Assembly: GCA_029907255.1 (NCBI GenBank)
Contig: JARYMF010000015.1
Coordinates: forward strand, 1-64,000
Direction: 5' to 3'
Length of the DNA: 64,000 nucleotides
Source: Armatimonadota bacterium
Lineage (GTDB): Bacteria > Armatimonadota > UBA5829 > DTJY01
Shown here: piece by piece, positions 47,388 through 56,437 of the stretch
How positions within the stretch are numbered: position 1 is the stretch's first letter
How the letters are laid out: each line of letters begins with the position of its first letter
Notes under the pieces: generated by a model
Told to the model about the DNA's origin: nothing
What the model saw: only the letters and a program-made list of their open reading frames with translations
The model's database searches: none
Translations under genes and position numbers: made by a program

Positions 47388-47999
47388 TTAAAACCTATCG
47401 CCACAGAAATTTAAAAATTCGCAGTCAATGCACTTGCCTTTTTGTGCTGGCGGCTGCGGCATTGTTTCCTTAGCTATCATCTCCCGAATTTCGCGCACTA
47501 CCCGGCAAACTTCTGCCTTCAGCTCTTCATTAATTGCTATTGAGTATACCTTGTTGTCGGGAATTTGATATATAAACCCCTTTTGCACCCGGCAGGAGTA
47601 TTCGCTTTCAATCAGCAAGGCATAACCAGCAAGCTGATACTTATGATTGGCGAATACTCCGCGGGTTGTATCTTTGAAATCTACAGGATAGTAATCCGAG
47701 CCTGCTATTAGAAGGAGGTCTAATACTCCTGTTAAGCCCAGCTTTTGAGATTTGAGCGCCACATGGAACAATCGCTTCCCTTCGATTATGCCGTATTCGC
47801 GCAGTTTTCGGCGACGCTCGAGCGCAGAAATAACCTCGTGTTTATCCAAGCCGACCTTCATTTTTGTTGTTACCTTTCTGCGCACCGGCATTACATAGGT
47901 GAAGTAGACTACCCTTGGGCAATACAGCCACTGCTTTATATCGCTTACCCGCACCAAGAACTGGCTTTGTGTATTTTCTTGCGCAACCAATTCATTCAT
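47388..47999 (-). CDS. cas4: Cas4 adaptation exonuclease
   Basis: A protein of about 203 residues that trims prespacers and helps select PAM and orientation together with Cas1-Cas2. It is a RecB-type nuclease with an iron-sulfur cluster. One Cys lies in QWLYCPRVVYF near the N-terminus and three in the C-terminal CIDCEFLNFC. The nuclease core shows LTGVLDLLLIAG and YYPVDFKDTTRG (the D-x-K pair) and then HKYQLAGYALLIE. A longer frame from 48044 exists. ATG 47999 overlaps the cas2 stop by eight bases and gives the normal start of the family. Confidence 0.93.
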   Translation of the reverse strand: MNELVAQENTQSQFLVRVSDIKQWLYCPRVVYFTYVMPVRRKVTTKMKVGLDKHEVISALERRRKLREYGIIEGKRLFHVALKSQKLGLTGVLDLLLIAGSDYYPVDFKDTTRGVFANHKYQLAGYALLIESEYSCRVQKGFIYQIPDNKVYSIAINEELKAEVCRVVREIREMIAKETMPQPPAQKGKCIDCEFLNFCGDRF

Positions 48000-48291
48000 T
48001 GGATTTTGCCCTGCGAGTTTTTGATTTTGGCAGGCTGTCGTCATCTTTTTTATTTATAAGCTGTTTGCGGTGCTTCAGGCATTTCTCGCAGACAGGGAAG
48101 ATTTGCACATTTCCCTCTTTATTGCCCATATGGCGCTTTATTTTCAGCAGGAGCTCTTCGCATCTATTGGCGGTCATGTCGCCGAGAAACGCAGACAGCT
48201 GGATTCGCTCGAGTGCGTAGTCGAGGCACACGTCAGCGATTTTGTTTCGCAGTTTATTGCTCGGCACATCGTAAATGACTAGGGTTTGCAT
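47992..48291 (-). CDS. cas2: Cas2 adaptation protein
   Basis: A 99-residue ferredoxin-fold protein that dimerises at the centre of the Cas1-Cas2 integrase. It begins MQTLVIYDVPSNKLRNKIAD, with the conserved Asp after the first strand, then LERIQLSAFLGDMTANRCEE and VQIFPVCEKCLK. The C-terminal tail beyond residue 80 is basic and low in complexity (KSKTRRAKSNE). It is translationally coupled to cas4. Its first 12 codons recur as a relic at 35982-36016. Confidence 0.95.
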   Translation of the reverse strand: MQTLVIYDVPSNKLRNKIADVCLDYALERIQLSAFLGDMTANRCEELLLKIKRHMGNKEGNVQIFPVCEKCLKHRKQLINKKDDDSLPKSKTRRAKSNE

Positions 48292-48312
48292 TATGCGCAG
48301 ACCTCGTTAAAT

Positions 48313-48519
48313 CTACTTTACTGTTATTTTCACACTGCCACAGCCCTTGGACTTGTACCCGCCAAGGATATCAATGGATTCCAACAGCTCCTTCAAGAAG
48401 GATATTAGGCATTTGGCGGACTTAATTTCTTCATCCGTCCATATTTCTTTATCAAACAATGCATCAAGACCGGCATCGCCTTGTGATTCCGTAGGCATTT
48501 CGGCTAAGACACCGCCCAT
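48313..48519 (-). pseudogene. C-terminal relic of a type III RAMP (Csm3/Csx7-like) gene
   Basis: A 68-codon open stretch ending KELLESIDILGGYKSKGCGS then VKITVK. The glycine-rich loop GGYKSKGCGSVKI is the C-terminal RNA-binding loop of Csm3/Csx7-type Cas7 proteins (usual form GGxxSRGxGxV). Everything N-terminal is missing: an in-frame TAA lies three codons upstream of the first ATG. It differs from the Cmr6 and Cmr4 loops of this window, so it stems from another RAMP. It sits between cas1 and cas2, exactly where the second cas1/cas2 relics place a type III operon. Confidence 0.7.
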
Positions 48520-48690
48520 CCCTTTTTATCACATTCATTTAGGCTGTTCTTGTGGCCATGGAACCTTATTACTAGCCAATGTCTCTCACATCTGAGCAGT
48601 TTTCCTTCATCATTTAGTTCTGGAATCGTTCTAGATGTCTCCTATTTATAGCTTGTTTGTTATTTTCGACACCAAGCAATGGGTTTCCTT

Positions 48691-49719
48691 TTACCATTTC
48701 GAGATGAAGGGCTTGTAGTCGCGTTCACCCCGAAGGTAGGAAGCGACGCGTCGGCACTGCAACTGAATTACGCTTTTCAGCTCCCACTTTTTGCCTTCGT
48801 AGCTAACCTTGTCCTCCAAGCGCGCTAGAATGCGCTTTGCGATTTCCCTTCTCGAGGCATCGGAAAGTCGGGCATCTTCATCATCGTCGGCGGCTTCCAT
48901 TTCAATTTTGAAGCCTTTTCTGATTGCGGCAATAAGCGGCTGGTCTACAATTGGCTGGCGAAACTCCTCCACCATGTCCAAGACTAGGCTCGGCTTGCCT
49001 GGCCTGTCAGCGTGAATGAATCCGGCAAACGGCTCTAAGCCCGCCAATGTAATTGCCGACCATACCTGGCTATAGATTATTCCATAGCCGTAGTTTAGCA
49101 TAGCATTCACGGCGTCGGCGGCTCCTCGATGTTTACGTTTGGTGAAAACCGCCCTATCGCCCAGGATTAGCTTTACTCCTTCCCAATACGCGGCGCCCGC
49201 CCTGCCTTCTAGGTTTAGAATGGTCTCGCGTGCGCCGTCAGCATTTTCCGCATAGACATTCGACAGCTCGTCTCTGAGTTTAATGATCTGGTTGGCACAT
49301 TTAGAAATAGCTTTAAACCCGGCAGAATCAGTCTGCTTGCGATATTTGGCAAAATACCGAAGCAAGTTCGCTTGGTTTACCAGTTTTCCATAAGCAAATG
49401 CCTTTGCCAATTCGACACTGCGCGAATCGTTTAGCGCGGCAATTTGCTCTCGGCGCGTAATGATAGTAGCGGTAAGGTCGGGAGAGACGACCTTTGCGTA
49501 TGGTTTGCCGGAATAGGTAAGTAGAGTGATAGGTATGCCGCGCTCACAGCATTCATAGATGAGGTCGCACGATATGGAAACGCCCGGGCAGGCGACGAGG
49601 ACCTGCTCGAGGTTGATAAGCGGATGCTCCTCGATGGTCTCGCCGCCTTTCCGTATGACCAGCCTTTCGGAATGCTTCCCAAGAAAGACCCCAAATTCGA
49701 AGATGGTGAGTATGGACAT
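48691..49719 (-). CDS. cas1: Cas1 integrase
   Basis: A 342-residue Cas1. The N-terminal beta domain (1-85) is followed by the helical catalytic domain. The metal-binding triad is Glu171 (ETILNLEGRAGAAYWEG), His236 (GFIHADRPGKPSLVLD) and Asp248 (LDMVEEFR). TKRKHRGAADAVNAMLNYGY matches the conserved block before the second ligand. It lies 39 bases after cas5. Its last 29 codons plus 23 bases recur as a relic at 43546-43656. It is not fused to cas4. Confidence 0.97.
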   Translation of the reverse strand: MSILTIFEFGVFLGKHSERLVIRKGGETIEEHPLINLEQVLVACPGVSISCDLIYECCERGIPITLLTYSGKPYAKVVSPDLTATIITRREQIAALNDSRSVELAKAFAYGKLVNQANLLRYFAKYRKQTDSAGFKAISKCANQIIKLRDELSNVYAENADGARETILNLEGRAGAAYWEGVKLILGDRAVFTKRKHRGAADAVNAMLNYGYGIIYSQVWSAITLAGLEPFAGFIHADRPGKPSLVLDMVEEFRQPIVDQPLIAAIRKGFKIEMEAADDDEDARLSDASRREIAKRILARLEDKVSYEGKKWELKSVIQLQCRRVASYLRGERDYKPFISKW

Positions 49720-49758
49720 CTTGAACAGACTTTATTTTTTAGACTTATCAGCTTTATT

Positions 49759-50469
49759 TTATTGAGCGAATTGGGCAGAATACTGGACAAATCCCGGGCC
49801 ACAATTCGAGATAGTTACAGGAACGAGCGTATCTACGCGAATTCTATGTTCTCCAAGCTTTGGCTTGAATTTTTGTTCATATGAATTAAGATACTCAAAT
49901 TTGGCTTTAGGGCCAAAGTCATCAAGCGGAATAATACGCGATCGTTCGGCTAGCTTCTCTCCAAGGCTTTCAGTTACAGGCAAGGTGAACTCTGAACCGA
50001 GGCTCTCGGCCCACTCAGACTGAACAAACTGCAACATTGAGCCACGTTTCCCTATATAATGAACAAAGGGAGCTAGGCATAATATATCGTTAGCTAGTTC
50101 GCTATTGTCCTGTAGGTTAAGAGCCCATATCCAATGCCCCTGGACATATACTACTTCCCGGTACGCTATAGAAGAAATATATGGGTTCTCACTTTCCCGG
50201 TCTTTGCCTTCTTGCCGTATCTTTTGAATCGTCTGAGTAACAACTGATTCAACAGCAGGCTTTATGCGCACCCAAACTTTTGCCAAATCTTCTACCAACT
50301 GCCTGCATTTGCTTTCTTCCCAACCAGCTCTGAAAGCAGCATCAACAAAAGCCATTTTGATAGCATATGGTGTTGGAATGACAAGTGAACGACCAACAGT
50401 GCTGGTGGCGATGCTTGATTTAAGCGAAAACAATGTTGTTGGCTGATAGTGAAGCAACAACCAAGCCAT
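49759..50469 (-). CDS. cas5: Type I Cas5
   Basis: This 236-residue RAMP would bind the crRNA 5' handle in the type I surveillance complex. It opens with a strand and glycine/serine-rich loop (LLLHYQPTTLFSLKSSIATS), then LVIPTPYAIKMAFVDAAFRA. AYREVVYVQGHWIWAL and LAPFVHYIGKRGSMLQFV follow. These resemble Cas5 of I-A-like (DevS/Csa5-group) systems. A TTG start at 50478 is possible. ATG 50469 is better spaced from AAGGGG and begins just after the cas7 stop codon. Confidence 0.8.
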   Translation of the reverse strand: MAWLLLHYQPTTLFSLKSSIATSTVGRSLVIPTPYAIKMAFVDAAFRAGWEESKCRQLVEDLAKVWVRIKPAVESVVTQTIQKIRQEGKDRESENPYISSIAYREVVYVQGHWIWALNLQDNSELANDILCLAPFVHYIGKRGSMLQFVQSEWAESLGSEFTLPVTESLGEKLAERSRIIPLDDFGPKAKFEYLNSYEQKFKPKLGEHRIRVDTLVPVTISNCGPGFVQYSAQFAQ

Positions 50470-50470
50470 C

Positions 50471-51394
50471 TCACTCAATCCCCTTATTTATTTCATTCAG
50501 AATTTCTAGGGCTCCTGATAGTGAATCGAATTTACGAATCTCTATAGAAACCCCTGATAACTCGCTTAATTTTTCGGCGATTTTTTCAATCTCTTCTCGG
50601 TAGCCGTTATTCAACGGACTGATTGTAGGAGCAGGTACGGATGTAGTAGATATAGCAATAATTCCCTCTGCTCCAATCACATGTGGAAACTGTGTATTTC
50701 TCTGTGCACCTTTTGGAGCGCTTAGGGTACATCCAAGCGCTTGAATTGCTGCACGCATGCGTGCCTTTTTATCAGCCTCAGGGATGACGTCTTTACGAGA
50801 AATATCGTTCCGTCCAATCCTAGATAGTTCCAGATGCGCTACCAATGCATAAATGCCTGAGGAAGCAGGACGATGGAAAATGGCTTGCGTGCCCGCAACC
50901 GACTCAGTGCCGGTGCCTGACCCACGCGAAGGGTCATACTTAACATGGAAATACTGCTCTGTGCTGGTGTATTCGGGTATTCCAACTACCCAACCGAATT
51001 CAACAATGCTTTTCCTCGCAACAGCTTTCTCTGCGTAGAGCGTTCCAGCTATATCTGTTACTGCGCAGTTAGAAATCATAAGGTCTTGAATCTCTTTTGC
51101 ATCCTTTGCCCCAGCTTGTTTTCTGAAATTTTCATCCAATAGTATCCTATCAGGATGAAGAGCAGCAGCATTTGGGCATACATTCTGCTTAGCAGCGATA
51201 AGAAGTGGCGTCAGATGCTCAACCATGATGTGTTTGAACATATCGCCGCTGATAGCATTAACCACATGCTTTCTGCCAGCGTCGTCCAAAATGTGAACCA
51301 TTCGAGTCTGCTGTTGATTACCCTCAGTTCCTTCGTTGTTAAGATTATGCAGGTTTAGTTTGACTCTTGCGCAAAGTGAAAGTGAACTAATCAT
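50471..51394 (-). CDS. cas7: Type I Cas7, DevR/Csa2 family
   Basis: The 307-residue backbone subunit of the type I complex. LSLCARVKLNLHNLNNEGTE and VVNAISGDMFKHIMVEHLTP (near residue 45) are hallmarks of the DevR/Csa2 group. A central GSGTGTESVAGTQAIFHRPA and ALVAHLELSRIGRND complete the RAMP core. Its start overlaps cas8 by four bases (ATGA). DevR-type Cas7 proteins occur in I-A and I-B-like systems; the subtype is left open. Confidence 0.88.
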   Translation of the reverse strand: MISSLSLCARVKLNLHNLNNEGTEGNQQQTRMVHILDDAGRKHVVNAISGDMFKHIMVEHLTPLLIAAKQNVCPNAAALHPDRILLDENFRKQAGAKDAKEIQDLMISNCAVTDIAGTLYAEKAVARKSIVEFGWVVGIPEYTSTEQYFHVKYDPSRGSGTGTESVAGTQAIFHRPASSGIYALVAHLELSRIGRNDISRKDVIPEADKKARMRAAIQALGCTLSAPKGAQRNTQFPHVIGAEGIIAISTTSVPAPTISPLNNGYREEIEKIAEKLSELSGVSIEIRKFDSLSGALEILNEINKGIE

Positions 51395-53169
51395 TCTGTT
51401 TCTACCTCCTCAATTTCCGATATTTCTGATTCCAACAACTCTTCCTCCTCTTGCCTGATTTCTTCAGCCTCGGCCGCAGGCTCTCGACAAGTTCCATAGG
51501 CGCATAGAAGAGCACCAATTAATGCTGGGTTGTCTGTCTCATCAATTAGTGCGGCAACACCTTCTAAGTCCTCTGTCGTTATATTTGAAGGTGCAGCTTT
51601 TAGGGATTCCTTATTCTCACGACGGCGGGCATTCTCGCTGTTGTATTGGGTGACAAAAATTGCCAATGCCTCAATCAATTCTTCCTTCACAAAGCGTTTT
51701 CGGTTCAACTCTGCAACAAGCCCGTAGCGTATCTCACGCCAAGGTTTTTTCCCCATTGCCTTCTGCGCTTGTGCACTTACGGTTGATTTTCGAATTGCCT
51801 TAGCGATAGATTGGAAGTGGGGGTTTTTAAGAATTGCAGAAATGTTTGGTGCCATAGATTCTACCATCCTTTCTAGTGTTGATGTAGTAAACCGCGGCAT
51901 TCGCCGACGCCGTGGGTCGTTTGTAGCGCTCATCCAGTAAGCACCGTAATTACTGATGAAGCATATTAGCTCCGTGAAAGCTTCAGTGTCCCTAATCTGC
52001 AGAAACTTCCTGTATTGTTGAAGTAAGGAGATTTCTTCGCTGTTGGACTCATCTAGATTGCGTAGAATATTTTGATGCTCCTCGATAATACTGCGCCAGC
52101 TATCAGCATCTTCCTTGGACTTGATTGGAAACCAACCAGGTACTGCAACAAAAGACAGCTCGGTCACGTTCTTTCCAAATTGACTAGTTTTTAAGTAGTG
52201 AGTGATGTGCAAACCCGAAATTAGATCTGCCGGCGAATAATTGCTTATGAAGAGCTTTGCAAAGTTGGGCTGTTCTGAACTTGCATACTCAGAATGCTCG
52301 ATAAGAAGAGCAGCAACACGCAAAGACGCAAGTACATCTAGCTTCAGCTTTTTACTCTTAAAAAATTTACTGCTTCGAAGCTTCTGCACTATTAGCTCGA
52401 AGGCAGTAAGGGAGATATCTTTGGGAATCGGAGTTAATAATCTTAAATTCTGCTTCTCATCTTGATAAGGTACAGCTGCGGAGAAATAGCCTCCATATCG
52501 AAAATATTGGAATATCTCGTTGTCGCCTGTGTCGGCAATCTTAGGATTATGCCGATTCGTGCCTGAAGGCTTTATTCCATAAGATCCTTTTGCTATCAGC
52601 GGATTCATTAATTGATTGCCGCTTGCGCCTAGGTTTACATTCGGGATTGCTCCCGCCGGGTTTTGCATTCCTTTTAACGCTAGCTGAAGTTCTTGTGGCC
52701 AATTTGATTGCTTGCTATGCGTGTATTCCAGCGCTTTGTTAGCTCCCGTGTCAGCCTGCATGGTACTAAAGAATCTATACAAGCGATATTCAGGATCAGG
52801 AGCGTATTCCTCAAGCTTCTGCTGTATATCAGGATCATTACGTAAATTGGGGTTTCTTTTTCTTTCCGCTTCCAACTTATTTCTCTGTTCTTCCTTTCTC
52901 TGTTCAAGCTCTTTTGCCTCTACTAGGTTGTAAAAAGGGATTTCAGCTGGCGCATTAACCTTCCCATTGACCAAATAGCGATAGATACTCTTTCTAGACA
53001 GTTTACTGTAATTTTGATTTTGAGAATCCATCGCTTCTACAATAAAGTAATCACCTTCCATTCTTATGTGAGCTGGGTGTTCTTCTGAATCAAGCAACTT
53101 TGCTAGGCCAACTGCTGCGAACACATCGCCCTGTGTCTCTGTTTTTCTCTGAACATAATATTTACTCAT
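51391..53169 (-). CDS. Type I large subunit, Cas8-like
   Basis: A 592-residue protein in the position of the large subunit that recognises the PAM and recruits Cas3. It has no catalytic motif. The N-terminal part (1-120) ends in a charged coiled coil (KELEQRKEEQRNKLEAERKR). The middle holds NLGASGNQLMNPLIAKGSYG. A helical C-terminal part (about 440-560: KAIRKSTVSAQAQKAMGKKP, YGLVAELNRKRFVKEELIEA) resembles a small-subunit domain. No separate Cas11 gene exists in the operon, so this part may supply that role by fusion or internal initiation. The last 35 residues are very acidic. AGGAGG precedes ATG 53169. Confidence 0.75.
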   Translation of the reverse strand: MSKYYVQRKTETQGDVFAAVGLAKLLDSEEHPAHIRMEGDYFIVEAMDSQNQNYSKLSRKSIYRYLVNGKVNAPAEIPFYNLVEAKELEQRKEEQRNKLEAERKRNPNLRNDPDIQQKLEEYAPDPEYRLYRFFSTMQADTGANKALEYTHSKQSNWPQELQLALKGMQNPAGAIPNVNLGASGNQLMNPLIAKGSYGIKPSGTNRHNPKIADTGDNEIFQYFRYGGYFSAAVPYQDEKQNLRLLTPIPKDISLTAFELIVQKLRSSKFFKSKKLKLDVLASLRVAALLIEHSEYASSEQPNFAKLFISNYSPADLISGLHITHYLKTSQFGKNVTELSFVAVPGWFPIKSKEDADSWRSIIEEHQNILRNLDESNSEEISLLQQYRKFLQIRDTEAFTELICFISNYGAYWMSATNDPRRRRMPRFTTSTLERMVESMAPNISAILKNPHFQSIAKAIRKSTVSAQAQKAMGKKPWREIRYGLVAELNRKRFVKEELIEALAIFVTQYNSENARRRENKESLKAAPSNITTEDLEGVAALIDETDNPALIGALLCAYGTCREPAAEAEEIRQEEEELLESEISEIEEVETE

Positions 53170-55507
53170 TAGAACCTCCTTCTGCGGTGGCTTCCCGATC
53201 GCTTAGCCGAAGCATTCTGATGATAAAGCTAGTGAGAGGCCATTGGCATCGAATCCGATTGGCATCAGTGGCGCTTTTATTTAATGCTCTGACGAATTCT
53301 GTAAAGTCCGACCGCTTAAAGTTCACGTTCACATCGCCAAAAACAGCTTTGATTGCATTTTGGGCACTTCCACAAAGATTCTGGATTTTTGGATCTGGGT
53401 AAACCCAGCCGCCGTGGTGTGAAGCAATTGCGGTTATTACAGCGAGGCAAAGTTCTTCTGGCCAATCCTCGTGCAATGAACAAAGTAACTGATAAGCTAT
53501 GTACGCGCTTTGCAGTGCATGTCGCGGCTTGGTTGTTTTAGCAACACCAGAACCCGATGTATGGGCTAAAGCGCCTTGCGGTTTATACATAGGATCACAA
53601 GAGCACTCTATTTCATTTGCCCAAGACTGCCAGCCTTCTTGAAGTTTGCCTAGGTCATGCGCTTTAGCCGCAAAGTCTACTGCTTCCTTTAGTACTCCAG
53701 CCTCTATTTCATAGCAATTTCTTAATCCATGGACAAGCAGACCATTCGTATCTCCAAAACCTCCTTTAAATGGTGGTCTTTTTTCAATGTACTCAGCAAC
53801 TCGCTTAGCATGGTCAGCCCATAGTTCCCTCCCAGGTGGAGCATATCCAGGACGCTCTGGGGGCGAAGCATAAGGGCTAATATGATTACCAGGCTCTCCC
53901 AAAATCAGTCCCCATTCTGGGCTATAATTTGCTAATTCTGGCGAAACAAGAAAATGAAATCCAACAGCTTCCGTACCTTGCTCCACCTTCTTCCAAAAAC
54001 CGTTACCTTCATCATCATACGTCCATACTTTCAATCCTGAATGGGGAAACCTCCGAACAAACGAGCGCAGAGTATCAAGACTAACGCGGACCCCCTGGCG
54101 TTCTGAGGGATGAAAGTTGTCATTGCGTTCGATAATCATATTAACCGAAAGGTCAGCATCCCGAATGTAATGACCGATTCCTTCGTTAATTTTGCAAAAA
54201 TTGTGTTTGATTATCTCATTTCCTAATTCACGTAATCTTTCATCTAAACCCATAGCAAGAGCCTGCTTATCCTGAATTTTATGGACACAATCGACAAGAC
54301 TAAGCGAACTCTCAAAACTTAAACTCTCTATCTCGCCTAAGGCTTTATGCGTACCGCTTAGTGTATTGTCACAACAACTTGGGGTTCCATAGGGCAACCA
54401 GTTTCTCTCCTCCTCTGGCAGTTGGTATACATTCACCTCACCATCCCCACCGTATCTGGCACAGCGACCAGCACGCTGTACAATAGAGTTCGCAGGCGCT
54501 AGCTCTGTCATCAAATAATCAGCAGATATATCAAGTCCTACTTCCACAACCTGAGTTGCAATAACAATAGCATCCTGGGAAGGAGAGTGCTTACCCATTA
54601 TTTCTAGAATTCGCTGCCTTTGAACATCGCGGTCGCATTCCAAAAAACGAGAATGCAAACAGATTAAAGGTGTGCTTTTGCTTACTTTTTCAGCTAAATT
54701 AAGGTAAAGCGACTGAGCACGCTTAACTTGATTGACAACCACAAGACGTTTTCCACTACATGCCATTATTTCGTCTACCGAAATGGGTCGGTCATGAAGT
54801 TTAACGGTTTTTTTCACTAAAAGTGCGGGTATTCGCTGTTTGTCTCTTTCGCTTAGCTCCACATTAACTGCTTCAAGTTTTTCGATTATCATTTCACACA
54901 GCGGCTCAGTTGCTGTAGCCGTCATCCAAACACTTTGACAAAGACCTTTCAACATTCTACAGCAAGCAATCGCTGTCATGAACGCTTTTCCTGGGGGCAT
55001 TAGATGAAACTCATCGAATACCACAAGACAGCCGTGCAGTGCCGCTGAATTAACGTTATGAAGAGACGGTCCAAGTGAGTATGGACGCCCAAGCAAACCG
55101 CTTAATACCTGATCAAAAGTCGTTACAATTATTCGACCCCTGTCAAGAAAAGGATCTTCCGAAGTAACTCCCGTCTGAACTGTCACATCCGTGGCTTGCC
55201 AACCATCTAATTTTGGTAGTTTTTCGCGCAGTAAAGCAGCAATGCTGTCAATCAGTGTTCTAACAGGCAGAACGTAGATAAGCCGATGGGGAGGGTTTTC
55301 CCATCCATTCGATATTAGAAATGGGATAACGGCGCTCCACGTTTTCCCGCATCCTGTTGGCACCCTGAGGAGGACATTCTTTCCGTCAAACAAATGCCTT
55401 GCTACTTCGACCTGATAATCATATGCCGAAATATCTTCAGCCCCTTCAAGGTTACGAAGACATCTATTGATATTTTCTACTTTGTAATCCATAGGACTTT
55501 TTCTCAT
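53162..55507 (-). CDS. cas3: Cas3 helicase with C-terminal HD nuclease domain
   Basis: A 781-residue Cas3. The SF2 helicase comes first: Walker A RVPTGCGKTWSAVIPF (near residue 45), VVFDEFHLMPPG, WMTATAT, then IATQVVEVGLDISADYL and QRAGRCARYGGDG. The HD nuclease follows at about 570-720: DFAAKAHDLGKLQEGWQ, HALQSAYIAYQLL and AIASHHGGW. The helicase-then-HD order is the reverse of standard Cas3 and known in only some type I branches. It degrades DNA opened by the type I complex. It begins the effector operon; about 560 bases of non-coding DNA upstream must hold its promoter. It overlaps cas8 by eight bases. Confidence 0.92.
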   Translation of the reverse strand: MRKSPMDYKVENINRCLRNLEGAEDISAYDYQVEVARHLFDGKNVLLRVPTGCGKTWSAVIPFLISNGWENPPHRLIYVLPVRTLIDSIAALLREKLPKLDGWQATDVTVQTGVTSEDPFLDRGRIIVTTFDQVLSGLLGRPYSLGPSLHNVNSAALHGCLVVFDEFHLMPPGKAFMTAIACCRMLKGLCQSVWMTATATEPLCEMIIEKLEAVNVELSERDKQRIPALLVKKTVKLHDRPISVDEIMACSGKRLVVVNQVKRAQSLYLNLAEKVSKSTPLICLHSRFLECDRDVQRQRILEIMGKHSPSQDAIVIATQVVEVGLDISADYLMTELAPANSIVQRAGRCARYGGDGEVNVYQLPEEERNWLPYGTPSCCDNTLSGTHKALGEIESLSFESSLSLVDCVHKIQDKQALAMGLDERLRELGNEIIKHNFCKINEGIGHYIRDADLSVNMIIERNDNFHPSERQGVRVSLDTLRSFVRRFPHSGLKVWTYDDEGNGFWKKVEQGTEAVGFHFLVSPELANYSPEWGLILGEPGNHISPYASPPERPGYAPPGRELWADHAKRVAEYIEKRPPFKGGFGDTNGLLVHGLRNCYEIEAGVLKEAVDFAAKAHDLGKLQEGWQSWANEIECSCDPMYKPQGALAHTSGSGVAKTTKPRHALQSAYIAYQLLCSLHEDWPEELCLAVITAIASHHGGWVYPDPKIQNLCGSAQNAIKAVFGDVNVNFKRSDFTEFVRALNKSATDANRIRCQWPLTSFIIRMLRLSDREATAEGGSNE

Positions 55508-56069
55508 AAAAATTAATTACGAATGTGTTTCATTAATCTACTTCCTTAGCAAACAGTTTATCGCATTCCTAACTTTAATTCATATCACCAAATGAGAATT
55601 TTGGGAAATTTTTTGGGCGGGGGTGGGATGGCGGTGTTGGTTTCGATTTGCGGTTAATGGGGGCTTTGGTGCCAGCCGATCGTTCCAAAATGTCTTTTTA
55701 ATCAAAAGTATGCCATCCCTTTACTAACTACCTTCCAATTAAATTTCCCTTTTTGCAGTCGGACTCCTTGCCTTTACTGCTTAACTAATCGAACAATTGT
55801 CCGATTTTACCACAGCCTCTTTAAACTGTCAATAGCAAACATTTTAATATTTCTAGTAATCAATCGCCGGTTCTTTTAAATTCTTGCGGTGTTGACTGCA
55901 AACAAAGTGCTTAATCATGTTCGGGCGTTCTTGCTTAAATCAATTTTTAGAAGGTTTTTGATTTTTTTCTTGATACCGCCCTAATCTTTCGCGCCCCACT
56001 CGCCAACAATTAGTGTTGGACCGCTCACCCAATAGCTGTGCTGATTAGCAGACGCTTGGGTGATTTACC
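55508..56069. other. Non-coding stretch upstream of cas3
   Basis: No convincing gene is seen on either strand. It includes a G-rich run (55616-55640), T-rich tracts and an imperfect 18-bp palindrome at 55788-55805, ATCGAACAATTGTCCGAT, broken only at one symmetric pair. The cas3 operon promoter and perhaps an operator probably lie here. The right end merges into the 21-bp repeat array. Confidence 0.5.
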
Positions 56070-56363
56070 CCATCCAAAGGGACTCTCGCCCCATCAAAAG
56101 GGTCCCAAGCACCATGCGATGGGACCCAAGTACCTTTAAAAGGTTATCGTATACCATCCGATTGTTGCTGTATACCATTCGATGGTTGCCTTCTACCATT
56201 CGATGGTTGCCTTCTACCATTCGATGGTTGCTTTCCACCATCGGACGGTTGCTTTCCACCATCCGATGGTTGCTTTCCACCATCCGATGGTTGCCTTCTA
56301 CCATTCGATGGTTGCTTTCTACCAAGCGATGGTTGATGTGTACCAAGCGATGGTTACAGTGCC
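56070..56363 (+). repeat. Array of fourteen 21-bp dyad repeats
   Basis: Fourteen head-to-tail 21-base units begin at 56070, 56091, 56112 and so on to 56343, without a gap. Each has a dyad core ACCAT-NCG-ATGGT plus a linker such as TGCTTTCTA. The middle units are most alike and the outer ones drift. The unit at 56133 keeps the pairing by a double change (ACCTT-TAA-AAGGT). The period is two DNA turns, so all dyads face one side. As RNA, the array would be a row of five-pair triloop hairpins. Being a multiple of three, it leaves long frames open on both strands; those are not evidence of coding. It ends 74 bases before the plus-strand gene at 56438. Confidence 0.92.
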
Positions 56364-56437
56364 GGCCGGTGAAGACTGCGATTCCTTGATGGACAGTTGC
56401 TGGATGACGGTACTATTAATTTTAGAGGTAAAATAGA

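Noticed and set aside
55616-55640. G-rich run as a G-quadruplex
   Set aside because: Only three runs of three or more G are close together; the fourth tract has two, so a stable quadruplex is doubtful.
56060-56389. Long open frames on both strands across the dyad array, with heptapeptide-like translations (for example STIRWLP or MVEGNHR repeats)
   Set aside because: A 21-base tandem unit keeps every frame open once one unit lacks a stop. No ribosome site or codon pattern supports coding, and the dyad conservation explains the DNA better.
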